Below, piece after piece: positions 35,139 to 42,327 of a stretch of DNA of 64,000 bases (positions within the stretch are counted from its first letter, which is position 1; the number at the start of each line of letters is the position of its first letter). The notes below the pieces were generated by a model. The model was not told the origin of the DNA. It made no database searches and was given only the letters and a program-made list of their open reading frames with translations. The stretch is from JAIVJZ01 sp035645695 (GTDB lineage: Bacteria > Acidobacteriota > Blastocatellia > Pyrinomonadales > Pyrinomonadaceae): contig DASQMC010000027.1 of the NCBI GenBank assembly GCA_035645695.1, positions 124,001 through 188,000 of the forward strand. The letters are read 5' to 3'. The position numbers and the translations under genes were made by a program.

Positions 35139-35366
35139 TTACTGTCCGCTCGCGGCGGTTTCCGTCTTTTTGCCGTAGCGTTTATTGAAGCGGTCGACGC
35201 GTCCGGCGGTGTCCACGAGTTTCTGTTTGCCCGTGAAGAACGGGTGGCACGCGGAACAGATTTCCACGTGCAGGTCGTCCTTACGGGTCGAGCGCGTGGT
35301 GAAATTCTCGCCACAGGCGCAGGCGACTTTGATTTCGTTGTATTTGGGATGAATTCCGTCTTTCAT
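35139..35366 (-). CDS. rpmE: 50S ribosomal protein L31
   Basis: 75 residues from the ATG at 35366. Starts MKDGIHPKYNEIKVACACGENF and has the second pair CSACHPFFTGKQKLVDTAGRVDRFNKRYG. The cysteines (CAC and CSAC) make this the zinc-binding C+ type rather than the zinc-free paralogue. First gene of the rpmE/DUF1385/prfA/phosphatase transcript. Confidence 0.97.
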   Translation of the reverse strand: MKDGIHPKYNEIKVACACGENFTTRSTRKDDLHVEICSACHPFFTGKQKLVDTAGRVDRFNKRYGKKTETAASGQ

Positions 35367-35416
35367 GTTTTCCTTCCTCGCGACAGGCGCGAATTTGGGT
35401 CGCCTGTCAATCCGAC

Positions 35417-35446
35417 ATGATACGTTTTCGAGATTCTTATCGTCAA
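35417..35446 (-). promoter_or_regulatory. Predicted promoter of the rpmE operon
   Basis: On the minus strand TTGACG (35441-35446), 18-base spacer, TATCAT (35417-35422), 50 bases before rpmE. Confidence 0.65.
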
Positions 35447-35502
35447 GTTAGATGGGTATTTATGGCGCGCGGTGGCCTCGCCAGCCCGCGCGGACAAGTT
35501 TA

Positions 35503-35531
35503 TTGACAATGCCTTAAAGCGCGTGTTAAAA
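35503..35531 (+). promoter_or_regulatory. Predicted promoter of the nuoC-N operon
   Basis: A perfect TTGACA (35503-35508), 17-base spacer, TTAAAA (35526-35531). The leader before nuoC is about 120 bases. It is divergent from the rpmE promoter, and the two occupy one 290-base gap. Confidence 0.55.
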
Positions 35532-35656
35532 ATCCTTCTCGTCACCGCCTTTAGTGCTTCTTTGTCAGAGATACAAGTCGAAAGTTTGGGGCAGCAATTT
35601 CAGTTGACGCGCGACCCGTGCGCGTTCTTGCTGCCGGAGTCTAACCTCTTTAGCCG

Positions 35657-36916
35657 ATGCACGACGAACCTGACAACACTCCATCCGAGGACTCTGCCGA
35701 TAGCGCGACGGAACGATCCGCCGCGCGCACGGCCGACGACACATCGCCAAGCCCCGACAAAGAAATCTCAGGAGCGGGGACTTTGCCCGCGCCGCCACAC
35801 TCCGGCGCGCCGCCCTTGCCCGAAAGTCAGGCCGCGCCGCAGGCGAAAGCTCCTTCCGGCCAGTCGCGCGACACGCTGATGGGGGCGACATCAGGCGAGC
35901 CCGAATCACTTCCCCCCGCCTCCGACACGGCCACCCCTCCCGCAGACGAAACCCCCGAACAGAAACGCGCGCGCATTATCGCCGAAGCTAAGGCGAAGGC
36001 CGCGGCGAAGATGGCTGCCGCGAAGGGCGACGCGAAAACCATCGGCGAGACGCCGGGCGCGTCTGCGCCTACGGCTGCGTCGGCGACGACGCCCGCCACG
36101 TCCGACGAAGAAAAGGCCGCGCGTATCGCGGCGGCACGCGCAAAAGCCGCCGCGTTCAAAGCCGGGGCAGGGGAGAATACAGGAGCGGCGTCGTCGGCGA
36201 CACCCCCCCCGCCGCCGGTTGCGGGCGCGGCTGCGGCGGGTGCGCCGAAAGCCCCCGTCAAGAAGAAGGAAGAGGGAGCAAAGCCTGCCGACGCGTCGAA
36301 TCACCCGCTCGTGCGGCGCATGCGCGAAAAACTGGACGGCGCGGTGGTCGAGGCGTCCGAGTTCCTCGGGCAGTTATCGGTGCGCGTCGCGCCGTCGCGC
36401 GTCGTGGAAGCGTGCGAGTTTTTGAAACGCGATGCGGAGACGCCGTTCGACTATCTCTCCGACCTCACCTGCGTCCACTTTCCCGAAAACGCGGATGCGC
36501 CGTTCGAGATCGTCTATAACCTCTATTCGATCAGGGCGAACGTGCGCGTGCGTTTGAAGGCGCGGACGACGGACGCGGCCGGCGTCGAGAGCGTGACGGG
36601 CGTCTGGCCTGCGGCGAACTGGATGGAGCGGGAAGTCTATGATCTGTTCGGCGTGCAGTTTTCGGGTCATCCCGACTTGCGCCGCATACTTTTGCCGCCC
36701 GATTGGGAAGGCCACCCGCTGCGCAAGGATTACCCGCTCGAACCCGTCGAGAACAACTGGACGGCGAAGCACCTGCCGGAATTTACGGACGTGCAGCGTG
36801 AGCAACTCGAACAACGCCGCGCCTACGGTCTCGAAGCCCTGTCCACGCCGAACGAACGGCGCGTCCGCGACATCTTCCGCGCGGGCAAAGAAGTAATGCC
36901 GCTCGATAGGAAATGA
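35657..36916 (+). CDS. nuoC: NADH-quinone oxidoreductase subunit C with long low-complexity N-terminus
   Basis: 419 residues from ATG 35657; the 30-kDa family needs only about 200. The NuoC domain is at about 215-405, with the family motif ANWMEREVYDLFGVQFSGHPDLRRILLPPDWEGHPLRKDYPL. Residues 1-210 are Ala-, Pro- and Thr-rich and contain two similar charged helices (KRARIIAEAKAKAAAKM and KAARIAAARAKAAAFKA). An internal start closer to the domain was considered, but the same frame and codon use run throughout. The subunit joins NuoB and NuoD in the peripheral arm. Confidence 0.92.
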   Translation: MHDEPDNTPSEDSADSATERSAARTADDTSPSPDKEISGAGTLPAPPHSGAPPLPESQAAPQAKAPSGQSRDTLMGATSGEPESLPPASDTATPPADETPEQKRARIIAEAKAKAAAKMAAAKGDAKTIGETPGASAPTAASATTPATSDEEKAARIAAARAKAAAFKAGAGENTGAASSATPPPPPVAGAAAAGAPKAPVKKKEEGAKPADASNHPLVRRMREKLDGAVVEASEFLGQLSVRVAPSRVVEACEFLKRDAETPFDYLSDLTCVHFPENADAPFEIVYNLYSIRANVRVRLKARTTDAAGVESVTGVWPAANWMEREVYDLFGVQFSGHPDLRRILLPPDWEGHPLRKDYPLEPVENNWTAKHLPEFTDVQREQLEQRRAYGLEALSTPNERRVRDIFRAGKEVMPLDRK

Positions 36917-37040
36917 AAACTGTCAGTTGTCAGTCGCCAGTTGTCAGTTGTTTGTGGTCGGGCAACTCGCGCGCTGAACATTGAAGACTCAGGTCGGTTC
37001 ACGCGAAAACAACTGACGACGGACAACTGACCACTGACAC
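36917..37040. repeat. Heptamer inverted-repeat element, TGTCAGT family
   Basis: Left arm 36917-36955 and right arm 37006-37040, four units each with a CGCCAGT variant. It begins the base after the nuoC stop and ends 3 bases before nuoD. Confidence 0.9.
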
Positions 37041-37043
37041 CTT

Positions 37044-38177
37044 ATGCACCAGGTAGAAATCGCAACCACGAGAGAGACCCTGCTGGACAGCCCGGAGATG
37101 GTGCTGAACATGGGGCCGCAACACCCTTCGACGCACGGGGTGCTGCGCGTCGTCCTGAAACTCGACGGAGAGACGGTCATCGATCTTGACTGCGACATCG
37201 GCTACCTTCATCGCGGCATGGAGAAGATCGCCGAGAACCGGCTCTACCCGATGATCGCGCCCTACTGGGACAGGCTCGACTATATCGCCGCCGTCTCGAA
37301 CGGCCTGCTCTGGGTGGAGACCGTCGAGCAGATGCTGGGGCTTGAAGTGCCGCCGCGCGCGCACTACATACGCACCGTCCTGACGGAACTCAACCGCATC
37401 TCCTCGCATCTTCTCTGGCTCGCCACGCACGGCCTCGACATCGGCTCTTTCACCGTCCTCCTGTGGGCTTTGCGAGAGCGCGAGGAGATTCTGAAAATCT
37501 TCGAGCGACAGTTCGGGGCGCGTCTCACCTGCCACGCGTGGCGCATCGGCGGGATGCCGAACGACACCTACGACGGCTTTACGGAAGACGTGACGCAGTT
37601 TGTCGATAACTTCCCGCACCGTCTGGCGGAATATGAGACGCTCCTTTCGGAGAATCGCATCTGGCTCGGCCGCACCGTCGGCATCGGCGTCATCTCGGCG
37701 GAAGACGCCATCGCCATCGGCCTCTCCGGCCCGGCGCTGCGCGGTTCGGGCGTCGCCTGGGACATACGCAAGTCGCGGCCTTACGCCGCTTACGCCGATA
37801 TGGAATTTGAAGTGCCCGTCGGCGAAAACGGCGACACGTATGATCGTTACCTCGTGCGGCTCGAAGAGATGCGGCAGTCGCGTCTCATCGTGCAACAGGC
37901 TCTGGCGAAGATGCCGGACGGCCCCGTCAACGCGAAAGTGCCGAAGATCATCAAGCCGCCCGCCGGCGACTACTATCATTCGATTGAAGGGCCGAAGGGC
38001 GAGATCGGCTGTTACCTAGTCTCGGACGGATCGAGCCGCCCGGCGCGCGTGCGCGTCCGCCCGCCCTGCCTGATCAACTTGCAGGCGCTCCGGCAGATGT
38101 GCCTCGGCCACCTCGTCGCGGATGTCGTCGCCATCATCGGCACGCTCGACATCGTGCTCGGCGAAATTGACAGGTAA
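37044..38177 (+). CDS. nuoD: NADH-quinone oxidoreductase subunit D
   Basis: 377 residues from ATG 37044. Conserved parts: MVLNMGPQHPSTHGVLR, DCDIGYLHRGMEKIAEN, RTVLTELNRISSHLLWLATHGLDIG and the C-terminal DIVLGEIDR. It is the 49-kDa subunit whose hydrogenase-like pocket forms the quinone site with NuoB. NuoC and NuoD are separate, not fused. No ribosome site is present between the preceding repeat and the ATG. Confidence 0.97.
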   Translation: MHQVEIATTRETLLDSPEMVLNMGPQHPSTHGVLRVVLKLDGETVIDLDCDIGYLHRGMEKIAENRLYPMIAPYWDRLDYIAAVSNGLLWVETVEQMLGLEVPPRAHYIRTVLTELNRISSHLLWLATHGLDIGSFTVLLWALREREEILKIFERQFGARLTCHAWRIGGMPNDTYDGFTEDVTQFVDNFPHRLAEYETLLSENRIWLGRTVGIGVISAEDAIAIGLSGPALRGSGVAWDIRKSRPYAAYADMEFEVPVGENGDTYDRYLVRLEEMRQSRLIVQQALAKMPDGPVNAKVPKIIKPPAGDYYHSIEGPKGEIGCYLVSDGSSRPARVRVRPPCLINLQALRQMCLGHLVADVVAIIGTLDIVLGEIDR

Positions 38178-38267
38178 GGAAACGATGAACGCGGAACGAT
38201 GAATGATGAAGTGAAGACAAAGGCGTTGCTTTCAGTTCATCGTTCCGCGTTCATCCTTCATCGTTTC
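38178..38267. repeat. Heptamer inverted-repeat element, GATGAAC/GCGGAAC family
   Basis: Left arm 38178-38214 directly follows the nuoD stop; right arm 38235-38267 ends 2 bases before the next ATG. Four units per arm, 20-base loop. Confidence 0.92.
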
Positions 38268-38269
38268 TT

Positions 38270-38728
38270 ATGAGAGTTGTTCGCCTCCCTGTGCAGGAGA
38301 TGACCCGCGAGCGGTTCGCGCCTTACGGAATTCTGCTCGACAGCCGCGGTTCGGTGGAAATTGATCTGGGGACGGGAGCGCCGAGTTTGACCGGGGCGAC
38401 GAGCGAGCGGCACCCGTTCGAGTTTCAATTCATGGCGCGCCATCGGCGCACGATACAGGTCTTTTCGCCCCTAGTCTCTTCGCGGTCGATCATCTGCGTC
38501 GCGCCGCCCTCGGAGAGAGACGCGCCCGCGGTCGAAGAGGTCGTCGCATTCTTGGTCAACGGGCATCTGCCCTACGCGTATCACAAAGGCACCTGGCACA
38601 CGCCGCCCTTCGCCGTCGGCGAGTGGTCTTCCTATCTCGTCGTTGACCGCGCCGGAACGCTCGACAGCGATTATGAGTTGGTTGATTTGAAGGCCGTCCA
38701 CGACTGCACTTTCGAGATCGATGTTTAG
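38270..38728 (+). CDS. Ureidoglycolate lyase (AllA)-like protein inside the nuo cluster
   Basis: 152 residues from ATG 38270. A cupin-like fold with family-type stretches: MTRERFAPYGILLDSRG, FEFQFMARHRRTIQVFSPL, IICVAPPSERDAPAVEEVVAFLVNGHLPYAYHKGTWHTPPF. The YHKGTWH segment is typical of ureidoglycolate lyases, which split ureidoglycolate to glyoxylate and urea in allantoin breakdown. No other purine-catabolism gene is nearby, and the position between nuoD and nuoH is unexpected, so a different substrate is possible. It lacks a ribosome site. Confidence 0.8.
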   Translation: MRVVRLPVQEMTRERFAPYGILLDSRGSVEIDLGTGAPSLTGATSERHPFEFQFMARHRRTIQVFSPLVSSRSIICVAPPSERDAPAVEEVVAFLVNGHLPYAYHKGTWHTPPFAVGEWSSYLVVDRAGTLDSDYELVDLKAVHDCTFEIDV

Positions 38729-38773
38729 AATGATCTCCTCACAACAGGGACAAGCTATAGAGGAGCGGGGTAA

Positions 38774-39040
38774 ATGAGCACTGACCGCACAACCGAAATA
38801 CTTAATTACCTGAGCGCGATCAGTCGCGATGTCGGCGAACTGCGCACTGAAATGAATAGCCTCCGTGCGGACATGAACGTTCGCTTTGATCGCCTTGAAG
38901 CCGAGGTGAATCGCATCGGGCGCGAGCAGCGTTTACAAGGGCAAAGACTCGACCGCATTGAAGGAATGTTGTTGATCATGCGCGGCGACGTTAGTGAATT
39001 ACAGGATCGCGTCGATACGCTCGAAGGTAAACAAGCCTAG
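38774..39040 (+). CDS. Small coiled-coil protein inside the nuo cluster
   Basis: 88 residues from ATG 38774, with GGAGCGGGG just upstream. Nearly the whole chain is a heptad coiled coil (VGELRTEMNSLRADMNVRFDRLEAEVNRIG through VSELQDRVDTLEGK), with leucine or methionine at a and d positions and no TM segment or cysteine. No family with a known function is recognised. It sits 14 bases before nuoH in the same transcript; a link to complex I assembly is only suggested by position. Confidence 0.75.
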   Translation: MSTDRTTEILNYLSAISRDVGELRTEMNSLRADMNVRFDRLEAEVNRIGREQRLQGQRLDRIEGMLLIMRGDVSELQDRVDTLEGKQA

Positions 39041-39054
39041 TTAAAGAATCTGCT

Positions 39055-40380
39055 ATGGACATGCTCGCATTATTCGCGCCGCCGGAATTAATCAACGGAC
39101 TGCTGCTCAAGTTGAGACTGGGGCAGGAGACGATCAATTACGTCGTGTGGCCGTTCATACAGATCGGCGCGGTCGTCACGGGCGTCGCCGTCTGGGCGGC
39201 CTATGCGACGTATCTCGAACGCAAGATTTCGGCCTTCATGCAGGCGCGGCTGGGGCCGATGCGCGTCGGGCCGTGGGGACTGTTGCAGCCCATCGCCGAC
39301 GCCATCAAACTCCTGACCAAAGAAGACCTCAAGCCCGACCGCGCCGACACTTACATCTTCTTTTTCGCGCCGTTCATCTCGGTGGTGGCCGCTTTCGTCG
39401 TCTTCGTCGTGATCCCGTTCGCGCCGGACTGGGGCGTTATCACGGACATCAACATCGGCTTGTTGTTCGTGCTCTCGGTCTCTTCGGTAGGCGTGCTCGC
39501 GCTCATTCTGGCGGGCTGGTCTTCCAACTCGAAATACGCGCTGCTCGGTGGCCTGCGCTCGTCGGCGCAGATGGTGTCGTACGAGGTGGCAATGGGCATG
39601 GCGCTCATCGGCGCGCTGATGTTCTCGCGCACGCTCTCTCTTTCGGGCATCGTCTCTGCGCAGGGGTTGGATTCCGTCTGGTACATCCTCTACCAGCCGC
39701 TCGGCTTCATGATCTTCCTCATCAGCGGCATCGCGGAGAACAACCGCGCGCCGTTCGACCTGCCGGAGGCGGAATCGGAACTCGTCGCGGGTTTCCACAC
39801 GGAATATTCCGGGATGCGCTGGTCGCTCTTCTTCATGGCGGAGTACGCGGCCATGATCGTCGTCTCGGCCATCGCTACCTCGGTGTTCCTCGGCGGGTGG
39901 TATTTCCCCGGCGTGTGGCGGCTCGGCATAAATTACCCGAACCTGTTCGTCGCCCTGAGCCTCGTCGTCTTCCTGACGAAGATGGCCTTGCTGCTCTACG
40001 TCTATTTCTGGCTGCGCTGGACGTTCCCGCGCTATCGCTACGATCAACTGATGGACTTGGGCTGGAAGTGGATGATCCCGGCCGCGCTCCTAAACATCAC
40101 GCTTACGGCCATCGCGATCTTCACCGTGCAGGCACTCGACGGCTGGCGCGGCATGAACACGGTCGAATCCATCGCGCGCGGCGTGAACCTCACGGCGCAG
40201 GGCAAACTGATCATGACGGCCTTCGGCGCGCTCGGCGTGTTCGTCGCCGCCGGGATGCTCTCATACATCAACCACGGCGCGCGCGACTTCAACCTGAAGA
40301 AGCAGCGCGTCGGCATACGGCTCGTCAGCCCGCCCAAAGGACAGACCGCTGTGGCGAGCGCGGCGGCAACGGCGGAATAG
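39055..40380 (+). CDS. nuoH: NADH-quinone oxidoreductase subunit H
   Basis: 441 residues from ATG 39055. Eight or more TM helices and the conserved loops YLERKISAFMQARLGPMRVGPWGLLQPIADAIKLLTKED and GIAENNRAPFDLPEAESELVAGFHTEYSGMRW, which line the quinone chamber. The C-terminal 70 residues include an additional TM helix (LIMTAFGALGVFVAAGMLSYI) that many NuoH proteins lack. Confidence 0.97.
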   Translation: MDMLALFAPPELINGLLLKLRLGQETINYVVWPFIQIGAVVTGVAVWAAYATYLERKISAFMQARLGPMRVGPWGLLQPIADAIKLLTKEDLKPDRADTYIFFFAPFISVVAAFVVFVVIPFAPDWGVITDINIGLLFVLSVSSVGVLALILAGWSSNSKYALLGGLRSSAQMVSYEVAMGMALIGALMFSRTLSLSGIVSAQGLDSVWYILYQPLGFMIFLISGIAENNRAPFDLPEAESELVAGFHTEYSGMRWSLFFMAEYAAMIVVSAIATSVFLGGWYFPGVWRLGINYPNLFVALSLVVFLTKMALLLYVYFWLRWTFPRYRYDQLMDLGWKWMIPAALLNITLTAIAIFTVQALDGWRGMNTVESIARGVNLTAQGKLIMTAFGALGVFVAAGMLSYINHGARDFNLKKQRVGIRLVSPPKGQTAVASAAATAE

Positions 40381-40382
40381 AA

Positions 40383-40463
40383 GTTTCAAGTTTCAGGTTT
40401 CAGGTTTCAAGTTCAAAAACCTCGAACCTCAGTCCTGAAACTTGAAACCTGAAACTTGAAACC
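40383..40463. repeat. Heptamer inverted-repeat element, GTTTCAA/GTTTCAG family
   Basis: Left arm 40383-40417 and right arm 40435-40463, four units each. It starts 2 bases after the nuoH stop and ends 10 bases before nuoI. Confidence 0.92.
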
Positions 40464-40473
40464 AGAGGTTTTT

Positions 40474-41007
40474 ATGCCTGAAGTTTATGTTCCAGAGGCG
40501 ACGTGGAAAGAGAAGTTGAAGCGGTTCTTCCTCTTCGATCTGATCTCGGGGTTGAAGTTGACGCTGAAGTTCAACCTCGGCGCGTTGACGGACAAGGATT
40601 CGGTGGCGGGCAAGGGAATTTACACGGAGCAATACCCGAAGGTGCGTGCCGAAGTCGCGCCGCGCTTCCACGGCGCGCCGCGCCTCAACATGGACCCCGA
40701 AACCTACGAGACGCTCTGCATCGCCTGCAACCTCTGCGCGCTCGCCTGTCCCGAAGATTGCATCGACGTGATCGCGATGGACATCGAGATCGTGACGGCG
40801 GGCAAGGCGCGCAAGAAGAAGGTGCTCGACGAATTCATCTTCGACACCTCGCGCTGCATGTTCTGCGCGCTGTGCCAGGAGGCGTGTCCGACCGCCTGTC
40901 TCGAACTCACGCAGGAGTTTGAACTCGCCACCTACTCGCGCGCCGGGTTCGTCTGGAATCGCGAGATGCTCGAACAGGGGCGGGAAACGGTCAAGTACGA
41001 ATCCTGA
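40474..41007 (+). CDS. nuoI: NADH-quinone oxidoreductase subunit I
   Basis: 177 residues from ATG 40474 with AGAGG upstream; an earlier TTG at 40456 lies inside the repeat arm. Two 4Fe-4S motifs: CIACNLCALACPEDCID and CMFCALCQEACPTACLE (clusters N6a and N6b). An amphipathic N-terminal helix docks it to NuoH. It carries electrons toward NuoB. Confidence 0.97.
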   Translation: MPEVYVPEATWKEKLKRFFLFDLISGLKLTLKFNLGALTDKDSVAGKGIYTEQYPKVRAEVAPRFHGAPRLNMDPETYETLCIACNLCALACPEDCIDVIAMDIEIVTAGKARKKKVLDEFIFDTSRCMFCALCQEACPTACLELTQEFELATYSRAGFVWNREMLEQGRETVKYES

Positions 41008-41010
41008 ATA

Positions 41011-41079
41011 GTTTTCAGTTTTCAGCTTTCGGTATAACGAGAGCCAAAACTGAAAACTGAAAACTGAAAACTGAAAACT
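41011..41079. repeat. Heptamer inverted-repeat element, GTTTTCA family
   Basis: Left arm 41011-41032 (two perfect units and a GCTTTCG variant), right arm 41046-41079 (nearly five complementary units). It lies 3 bases after the nuoI stop and directly abuts the nuoJ ATG, leaving no room for a separate ribosome site. Confidence 0.92.
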
Positions 41080-41727
41080 ATGACTTTGCATGGTTGGGAA
41101 GCGGCCTTCTTCTGGGTCTTCGCGATAGCGGCGCTCGTGGCGGCGTTGTTGACCATCCTCGCGCATAATGCCGTCCACTCCGCCCTGTTCCTCATCTCGA
41201 CGCTCGTGTCGGTGGCGGCGCTCTTCGTGCTGCTCGGCGCGGAGTTCATCGCGGGCGTGCAAATTCTCGTCTACGTCGGCGGCGTGATGGTGCTCTTTTT
41301 GTTCGTCATCATGCTCGTCAACGTCGGCGCGGAGGAGCGCGGGGGCGAGATGCTCTTCAACCGCCCCGCGCAGGTGGCTACGAGCACGATCTTCCTCGTG
41401 CTGCTTTCGCTCGGCTTCATCTACGCCATCCGGCAGGGTTACGAAGGTCTGCTCATTCGCGACAACCTGATCACACGGGAGCAGCGCGAAGAGGCAGCGA
41501 ACCGGCGGCGCGACGCGCAACGGAATCTGCGCCCCGCCGCAACCGGCACGTCGCGCATCTCGGAAGACACGCAACTCGTCGGCGCGAGCCTCTATCGCTT
41601 CGCCGCGCTGCCGTTTGAAATCGCGAGCGTGCTTCTCTTAGTCGCAATCATCGGCTCGGTCATGCTCGCCCGCACGGGCAAGCAGGAGGCGGCCACCGAC
41701 GACCTTGAATTAAAGGATGAGGGATGA
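41080..41727 (+). CDS. nuoJ: NADH-quinone oxidoreductase subunit J
   Basis: 215 residues from ATG 41080. Five TM helices with the family motif NAVHSALFLISTLVSVAALFVLLGAEFIAGVQILVYVGGVMVLFLFVIMLVNVG, including the pi-bulge helix TM3. A hydrophilic Arg/Glu-rich loop (about 125-165) is longer than usual. The last residues (KDEG) and the TGA stop are made from the next heptamer array. Confidence 0.95.
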   Translation: MTLHGWEAAFFWVFAIAALVAALLTILAHNAVHSALFLISTLVSVAALFVLLGAEFIAGVQILVYVGGVMVLFLFVIMLVNVGAEERGGEMLFNRPAQVATSTIFLVLLSLGFIYAIRQGYEGLLIRDNLITREQREEAANRRRDAQRNLRPAATGTSRISEDTQLVGASLYRFAALPFEIASVLLLVAIIGSVMLARTGKQEAATDDLELKDEG

Positions 41728-41808
41728 AGGATGAGGGATGAAAGGAAGCACTCAACGCACGTGAATGCTTTCACTTCACCCCTCAACTCTCAACTCTCAT
41801 CCCTCATC
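41715..41808. repeat. Heptamer inverted-repeat element, GGATGAG/GGATGAA family
   Basis: Left arm 41715-41745 overlaps the 3' end and stop codon of nuoJ; right arm 41779-41808 ends 5 bases before nuoK. It is the same unit family as the ORF-bearing element at 30511-30966 but without an ORF. Confidence 0.9.
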
Positions 41809-41813
41809 TAATT

Positions 41814-42221
41814 ATGAACAACCTCATCGCATCCACGCTCGCGCTCGCATGGCAGGAAGCCGCGCCCGGCCGGTGGCAGATGATCAAGCAGGGCGTGTTG
41901 GAGCCCGACTTGTCGAAGTTTCTGGTGATCGCCGCGTTGCTCTTCATCATCGGCGTGGCGGGAGTACTGACGCGCCGCAATATCATCGTCATCTTCATGT
42001 CCATCGAGTTGATCCTGAACGCGGCCAATCTCAATTTCATCGCCTTCACGCGCTACCTACAGGATACGGGCAATCTCAACGCCGTCGCGGGTCAAGTCTT
42101 CACGATCTTCGTCATCGTCGTCGCCGCCGCCGAAGCCGCCATCGGTCTCGGCCTCGTCATCGCGCTCTATCGCAACAAAGAGACCATCTTTGTTGACAAG
42201 ATTGATCTGCTCAAATGGTAG
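41814..42221 (+). CDS. nuoK: NADH-quinone oxidoreductase subunit K
   Basis: 135 residues from ATG 41814. Three TM helices; conserved glutamates in IFMSIELILNAANLNFIAF and VVAAAEAAIGLGLVIALYRNK. An N-terminal extension of about 35 residues precedes TM1 (the family is usually near 100). Part of the proton-pumping arm. No ribosome site upstream. Confidence 0.96.
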   Translation: MNNLIASTLALAWQEAAPGRWQMIKQGVLEPDLSKFLVIAALLFIIGVAGVLTRRNIIVIFMSIELILNAANLNFIAFTRYLQDTGNLNAVAGQVFTIFVIVVAAAEAAIGLGLVIALYRNKETIFVDKIDLLKW

Positions 42222-42224
42222 GAA

Positions 42225-42322
42225 CAGTTTTCAGTTTTCAGTTTTCAGCTTTCGGTTGCCGGTTTTTAGGAGCCGGCATGGAACCGGGCACTGAAAACTG
42301 AAAACTGAAAACTGAAAACTGT
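42225..42322. repeat. Heptamer inverted-repeat element, GTTTTCA family
   Basis: Left arm 42225-42261, right arm 42289-42322, four units each. Starts 3 bases after the nuoK stop, ends 5 bases before nuoL. Confidence 0.92.
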
Positions 42323-42327
42323 TAATC

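Noticed and set aside
40456..40473. Earlier start for nuoI
   Set aside because: The TTG lies inside the right arm of the repeat element; the ATG at 40474 has AGAGG upstream and matches the usual family start.
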